Origin: Planifilum sp021793745
GTDB lineage: Bacteria; Bacillota; Bacilli; Thermoactinomycetales; DSM-44946
DNA: 25,997 nucleotides
Reading direction: 5' to 3'
NCBI GenBank assembly: GCA_937983105.1
Contig: CALKAM010000123.1
Location: 1-25,997 of the forward strand
Shown here: positions 21,863 to 25,997 of the stretch, piece by piece
Position numbering within the stretch: the stretch's first letter is position 1
Layout of the letters: each line of letters starts with the position of its first letter
The notes under the pieces: generated by a model
Databases searched by the model: none
The model's input: only the letters and a program-made list of their open reading frames with translations
Told to the model about the DNA's origin: nothing
Translations under genes and position numbers: made by a program

Positions 21863-24800
21863 GTGAAAAATCTCCTCATCCTCCTTTGTCTGCTCCTGCT
21901 TCTGTTTACCGTTTACAACTTCCCTGTTCGCGCCCAACCCTCCGAGGGGGAAGGCGGCAAGACCCGGAGCACGATTTATACCGAAGAGAAAGTGGCCAAC
22001 GCCCGCAAAAACGTTCGCCAGTACGACTGGGCCCGCCAGATGCGGGACAATGCCGTCCAGGAAGCCGAAAAATACCTGGCCTACGGCGAAGAGCGACTGT
22101 GGGAGATGGTGACGCCCCAGTCCCTTCCGCGCAGCTATGCCGTCAACTATGAGCTGGGTTCCCCGATCACCGGCAGGGAATTCAACGAAAAATACGGGTA
22201 CCGGGGATGGCTGGCGGATCCCCTGAACGAACCCTGGAAGCTGACCGATCCCAGCAGCGGATACAAGTTCCCCACCAACGATTTCGAATCCTACTACAAG
22301 AGCGGACTGGACGAGCACGGCATCTTCGATCCCAAACGGGCGGACAAGCGGTATCTCGTCAACGAGCTATACCCGGAAAAGGGGCCCGATTGGGGCGTGG
22401 ATGACGGGACCGGATGGGTGGATGAAGAGGGGAACCGGTGGACCTTCATCGCCTATTACAACCATTGGCATGTCTGGCACGGCGGCGTGGTGGACAACGC
22501 CATCCGGGCCTTCCGGGACGCCTATCTGTACACCGGTGACCTGCGCTACGCCCGGGCCGGCCTCATCCTCCTGGACCGCGTCGCCGACGTCTATCCGGAG
22601 ATGGATGTTTCCGTCTACAAAGAGGAGGACGGCTTCCTCAACTCCCACGGCGGAACCGGAAAGGGCAAAATTCGGGGAAGCATCTGGGAAGCCACCGCGG
22701 TCCCCAATTATCTTTCGGCCTATGACGCCTTTTTCCCGGTGGTGGAGGAATCCGGCGCGGTGGAATTCCTTCGGGAAAAAGCGGAGAAATACAAGATGGA
22801 CAACCCGAAGGACAGCGCCGCCGCCGTCCGTCAAAACATCGAGGACAACCTGGTGCGGCAGATGTTTCCAGCGGTGAAGAATGCCCAAATCCGGGGCAAC
22901 TTCGGGATGCACCAGCGGGCGCTGGCCATGGCCGCCGTGGTGCTGGACGAGCCGGGAACGACCGAGAAGTGGATCGATTGGGTGTTTCAGACCGGCGACC
23001 TCTATTCCGACCCCGACTGGCACCTGACCGGCGGAAATGTGATGACCACCCTCGTCAACCAGGTGGACCGGGACGGGTTCGGCGATGAACCCTCCACCGA
23101 ATACAACAGCTACTGGTTGCGGCAAATCATGGAAGTGGCCGACGTGCTGGACGGATACGACCGCTATCCCAAGGCCGATCTGTACAACAACGTCAAGTTC
23201 CGGAAGATGTTCGATACCCGTTACCCGCTGGTGATGGCGGACAACTACACCCCGACCATCGGCGATTCCTTCAAGACGGGCAATCCCGGGATCGTCGGAA
23301 CGGTCCAGGAACACGTCAAGGCCTTTGAGCGGTTCGGCAAGCCGGTTCACGCCCAAATGGCCTACCGCTTGAACGGCGATACCACCGACGGCCTGCACGG
23401 GGATATCTTTTCCTCCGATCCGGAAAAGGTGACCCGGGACATTGAGCGCATCATCGCTGAAAAGGGACCCTTCGACCCCGGCAGCACCCATCTGGCCGGT
23501 TTCGGCTTCGCCGCCCTGCGGGACGGGAAAGCGTCCTCGGACCGGGGCATCGCCTACAAGTTCTCCGATCTGAAAAAGATCGATGCCACGGCGGAAGTGA
23601 CCGATTCCCTGGGCCGGATCCACCTGGAAACCGATGAAATGGGGAAACGCATTCCCGAAGCCTTCGACATCCCCGAAGATTACTATGCCGAATCCGGTGC
23701 GGTTCAGCTGGAGGCGGTTCGGAAAGGGCGAAGAGTCACCTTCGCCTTCCAGGCCCCCGCCACAGACCGTTACCGTCTGGAAGTCATCCCCTTGGAATCG
23801 ACCGGTTACGGGAAGTATGAGATCCGGATCGACGGAAAAAAAGTGAAAGAACACGATTTCTACGGCACCTCCCCCTCGCCGGAACCGATCTCCTTGGGTG
23901 AATTGAAGCTGAATCAGGGAAGCCACACCATCACCTTCGTCAATCGGGGCAAACATCCCCGGGCGACCAACTACAAATTGGGGATCCACAAACTGGTCCT
24001 GAAAAACGCCGAGGCACAGGCCCAGGAAGCGAAGGATTCCCGCAATCTTCGGGGATTGTGGCTCTACTACGGTCATAACGAAGTGGGCCGCCACGGACAC
24101 AAGGATACCCTCAACCTGGGGCTGCACTCCTTCGGACTCGATCTGAGCCCGGACCTGGGCTATCCCGACAATTTCAAAGATCGCACCGAGTGGGTGAGCA
24201 ACACCGTCAGCCACAACACCGTCGTGGTGGACCGCTCCAAACAAAAGGACCACTGGGTGGGCATCCCCCATCACTTCGACGCCGCCTCCCGGGTGCAGTT
24301 GATCGATGTGGAAGCGCCCAAGGTATACCCGCAAACGGAACGGTACCGGCGGACCACGGCGATGATCCGGGTGGATGAGGAAAACTCCTATGCCGTCGAT
24401 CTCTTCCGGGTAAAGGGCGGGAAAGACCATCACTTCAGCTTCCACGGCGCCGAAGGCGACGTGACGACGGAGGGGCTCAATCTCGTGCCCCAGCCGAAGG
24501 GCACCTACGCCGGGGAGGACGTAGAATTCGGGGAGAAGGAACCGGATCAGCCGGATGGTTGGGATTACGCCGGCAGCGGCTTCCACTACTTGGCGAAGGT
24601 GGAGCGGGATCAAAACCCGTCGGGTCCCTTCAGCGTCGATTGGAAAATCCGGGACACCTGGGGTGTGCTCCCGCAGGCGGAGGATATTCACCTGCGCCTC
24701 ACAATGCTCAATCCGGTAGACGAAGTCGCCCTGGCGGACGGTTATCCGCCCAAACTACCGGGGAACCCGAAGAGCCTGCGCTATTTGATCGCCCACCGGC

Positions 24801-25462
24801 ACGGTGAGAACCTGGAAAGCCAGTTCGTCTCCGTCCTGGAACCCTACAAGAACCGGCGGTTCATCCGCTCCATCCAGTCCGTCCCACTGAAAGTGGACGG
24901 AAAAAGGGTCGATGCGCAAACGGCAGCTGCGGTGAAGGTGACCCTCGCCGACGGTCGGGTTGACTACATCGTCAACTCGCTGGACCCGGACACGACCTAC
25001 ACCGTGGATGACAAGATCCGCTTCCGGGGCTTCTTCGGCGTCTATTCCGAAAAGAACGGAAAACCGGTCTATGCCTACCTCCACGATGGGCACCTCCTGG
25101 CACCGGTCTCCGGACCTCCCCTTCTCCGATCCCAGGGCCACGTGAAGGGGACCGTGGAAGATTTCACCCGGGAACTGTCCACGGAAAACCACCTGACGGT
25201 CAAGCGGACGGGACCGCCGATCAACGTCAACGAACTCAAGGGCAAATCAATCTTCGTCGAGACCGATGGCGAACGGAACGGCTCCTACGAAATTCAAGGA
25301 ATCCGTCCCGCCTCCGGAAACCGTTGGGTGCTGGATCTGAAAGACATCACCCTGATCCGCGGATACAAGGACAAAAACGATTTTTCAAAGGGGTACATCT
25401 ACAACGTGCAAAAGGGCGCCAGCTGGCGAATCCCCCTTTCCGCCGAGTGGGCCAAGCAATAG
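21863..25462 (+). CDS. Secreted heparinase II/III-like protein (probable polysaccharide lyase)
   Basis: This 1199-residue protein begins with a signal peptide (hydrophobic core 4-17, likely cut after Ala24 in VRA/QP). The start is GTG 21863 behind AAAAGGAG. Residues about 35-500 look like the alpha/alpha toroid of heparinase-II/III, PL15 and PL17 lyases, with NFGMHQRA (346-353) and DNYTPTIGD (460-468). A beta-sandwich-like insert at about 625-715 (GKYEIRIDGKKVKEH, GSHTITFVN) resembles a carbohydrate-binding domain. The heparinase II/III signature region follows: HGHKD (744-748) and SHNTVVVD (783-790). The remainder to 1199 is beta-rich. Such enzymes cut uronic-acid polysaccharides by beta-elimination, usually with Tyr and His. 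No surface-layer or sortase anchor was seen. The polysaccharide cannot be named, and the gene stands outside the large operon. Confidence 0.85.
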   Translation: MKNLLILLCLLLLLFTVYNFPVRAQPSEGEGGKTRSTIYTEEKVANARKNVRQYDWARQMRDNAVQEAEKYLAYGEERLWEMVTPQSLPRSYAVNYELGSPITGREFNEKYGYRGWLADPLNEPWKLTDPSSGYKFPTNDFESYYKSGLDEHGIFDPKRADKRYLVNELYPEKGPDWGVDDGTGWVDEEGNRWTFIAYYNHWHVWHGGVVDNAIRAFRDAYLYTGDLRYARAGLILLDRVADVYPEMDVSVYKEEDGFLNSHGGTGKGKIRGSIWEATAVPNYLSAYDAFFPVVEESGAVEFLREKAEKYKMDNPKDSAAAVRQNIEDNLVRQMFPAVKNAQIRGNFGMHQRALAMAAVVLDEPGTTEKWIDWVFQTGDLYSDPDWHLTGGNVMTTLVNQVDRDGFGDEPSTEYNSYWLRQIMEVADVLDGYDRYPKADLYNNVKFRKMFDTRYPLVMADNYTPTIGDSFKTGNPGIVGTVQEHVKAFERFGKPVHAQMAYRLNGDTTDGLHGDIFSSDPEKVTRDIERIIAEKGPFDPGSTHLAGFGFAALRDGKASSDRGIAYKFSDLKKIDATAEVTDSLGRIHLETDEMGKRIPEAFDIPEDYYAESGAVQLEAVRKGRRVTFAFQAPATDRYRLEVIPLESTGYGKYEIRIDGKKVKEHDFYGTSPSPEPISLGELKLNQGSHTITFVNRGKHPRATNYKLGIHKLVLKNAEAQAQEAKDSRNLRGLWLYYGHNEVGRHGHKDTLNLGLHSFGLDLSPDLGYPDNFKDRTEWVSNTVSHNTVVVDRSKQKDHWVGIPHHFDAASRVQLIDVEAPKVYPQTERYRRTTAMIRVDEENSYAVDLFRVKGGKDHHFSFHGAEGDVTTEGLNLVPQPKGTYAGEDVEFGEKEPDQPDGWDYAGSGFHYLAKVERDQNPSGPFSVDWKIRDTWGVLPQAEDIHLRLTMLNPVDEVALADGYPPKLPGNPKSLRYLIAHRHGENLESQFVSVLEPYKNRRFIRSIQSVPLKVDGKRVDAQTAAAVKVTLADGRVDYIVNSLDPDTTYTVDDKIRFRGFFGVYSEKNGKPVYAYLHDGHLLAPVSGPPLLRSQGHVKGTVEDFTRELSTENHLTVKRTGPPINVNELKGKSIFVETDGERNGSYEIQGIRPASGNRWVLDLKDITLIRGYKDKNDFSKGYIYNVQKGASWRIPLSAEWAKQ

Positions 25463-25485
25463 GCAATCTCCCGAAAAAACAATTT

Positions 25486-25530
25486 CCCTCCTGCGATCCC
25501 AATCCCAAAAGACGCAGGAGGGTTTTTGTT
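25486..25530. terminator. Bidirectional terminator between the lyase-like and PTS genes
   Basis: CCCTCCTGCG (25486-25495) and CGCAGGAGGG (25513-25522) are perfect 10-bp arms around 17 bases, followed by TTTTTGTT on the plus strand. On the minus strand the stem is followed by AAATTGTTTTTT, so it can also end transcripts from the converging PTS gene. Confidence 0.9.
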
Positions 25531-25617
25531 CGGCAGCCAGTTTTTTCTCCGCAATGCTATGACCCAAACTTGGCTCTACCAACAAACCCTCATCTTGTTT
25601 CATCAAACCAAAGGCTA

Positions 25618-25997
25618 TCAAAAATCCAGATCTAATCCCTCCAATACATCGTTATTTTTTTCATTTTCCGTCACTCCTTCTTGGTCTTTTTCCATAACAG
25701 ATTTTTCATAAATCTTGAAGAAGGGATAGTACATCAAGATGGCAAGTCCAAGAATGAGCGGAACAAGCAGAACCGCTTTCCAATCCAACGTAACCAAATA
25801 TTGAGCGACAGGGGTCGGCATACCTCCAACACTCGCAATCGGTGCTCTTACCCATCCCATGTCAAATATGAAATACGTGAACATACCCAATAGCGGCGTG
25901 CCAATGACAAACGGTATAAACAGATATGGATTATAAGCTACGGGAAAACCGTAGACGACGGGTTCAGATATATTGAAAAATGCAGGTACGATGGTTG
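25618..25997 (-). CDS. PTS system EIIC component, lactose/cellobiose family, C-terminal part
   Basis: This partial minus-strand gene runs off the right edge; about 125 codons are present, with the stop at 25618. The frame is open from base 25995, upstream of the TTG at 25890, and reads FFNISEPVVYGFPVAYNPYL, the substrate-site segment of cellobiose-type EIIC proteins (canonically FNINEPVIFG..NP). Two further helices (about VLLVPLILGLAILMYYPFF) and an acidic tail follow. The protein would form the membrane channel and phosphorylate an imported disaccharide with its EIIA/EIIB partners, which are not in the window. The DNA is clearly AT-richer than the rest, with different codon use, suggesting another origin for this gene. 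Confidence 0.9.
   Translation of the reverse strand, partial: TIVPAFFNISEPVVYGFPVAYNPYLFIPFVIGTPLLGMFTYFIFDMGWVRAPIASVGGMPTPVAQYLVTLDWKAVLLVPLILGLAILMYYPFFKIYEKSVMEKDQEGVTENEKNNDVLEGLDLDF

Noticed and set aside
22367..24691. Minus-strand open frame of 774 codons
   Set aside because: Lies entirely within the heparinase-like gene on the other strand and shows no domain; the plus-strand gene has a signal peptide, motifs, promoter and terminator.

Overview
The window looks like chromosomal DNA of a GC-rich, spore-former-like Bacillota, possibly a thermophilic Thermoactinomycetaceae relative. This is inferred from strong AGGAGG-type ribosome sites before nearly every gene, sigma-A-like promoters, Rho-independent terminators and Lpl/Ytc-type sugar ABC transport proteins. 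No rRNA, tRNA, CRISPR array, insertion sequence or prophage gene is visible.

Layout. (1) Positions 1-1350 hold a TetR-type repressor gene and the start of a YhgE/Pip-type membrane protein gene, with a palindromic operator at the latter's predicted transcription start. (2) Positions 1687-18534 hold thirteen minus-strand genes forming one large carbohydrate locus. In transcription order they are a Gfo/Idh/MocA oxidoreductase, a NodB-fold (polysaccharide deacetylase-like) protein, a DegT-type PLP enzyme, a GH20 hexosaminidase, a GHL6/GH42-like glycosidase, an Nramp-fold transporter without the usual metal ligands, a sugar-binding lipoprotein, an atypical SDR epimerase/dehydrogenase, a dihydrodipicolinate-synthase-family aldolase, a YesL (DUF624) membrane protein, a ROK-family kinase and two ABC permeases. 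(3) A divergent gene at 18728-20101 encodes an unusual regulator with a degenerate GGDEF-like domain and a C-terminal winged helix. (4) Positions 20510-21646 (minus) encode a muconate-lactonizing-type enolase-superfamily enzyme; divergent from it, 21863-25462 encodes a secreted 1199-residue heparinase II/III-like protein. (5) The right edge holds the C-terminal part of a PTS EIIC of the lactose/cellobiose family in visibly AT-richer DNA.

How the genes may work together. The lyase-like secreted protein may cut an extracellular polysaccharide. The lipoprotein and two permeases import oligosaccharides, using an ATPase not encoded here. The glycosidases, which have no signal peptides, would act in the cytoplasm, and the oxidoreductases, aminotransferase, aldolase and kinase would process an unusual, probably amino-containing or oxidised sugar. 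The substrate cannot be read from the sequence.

The strongest new signal is a shared 21-bp operator at 9073-9093 and 18667-18687, identical at 19 of 21 positions. It lies in the same orientation and is centred about 41-42 bp upstream of the predicted start in front of both halves of the operon. The copy by the regulator gene also covers that gene's own predicted start. This suggests that the divergent regulator activates the operon and represses itself.
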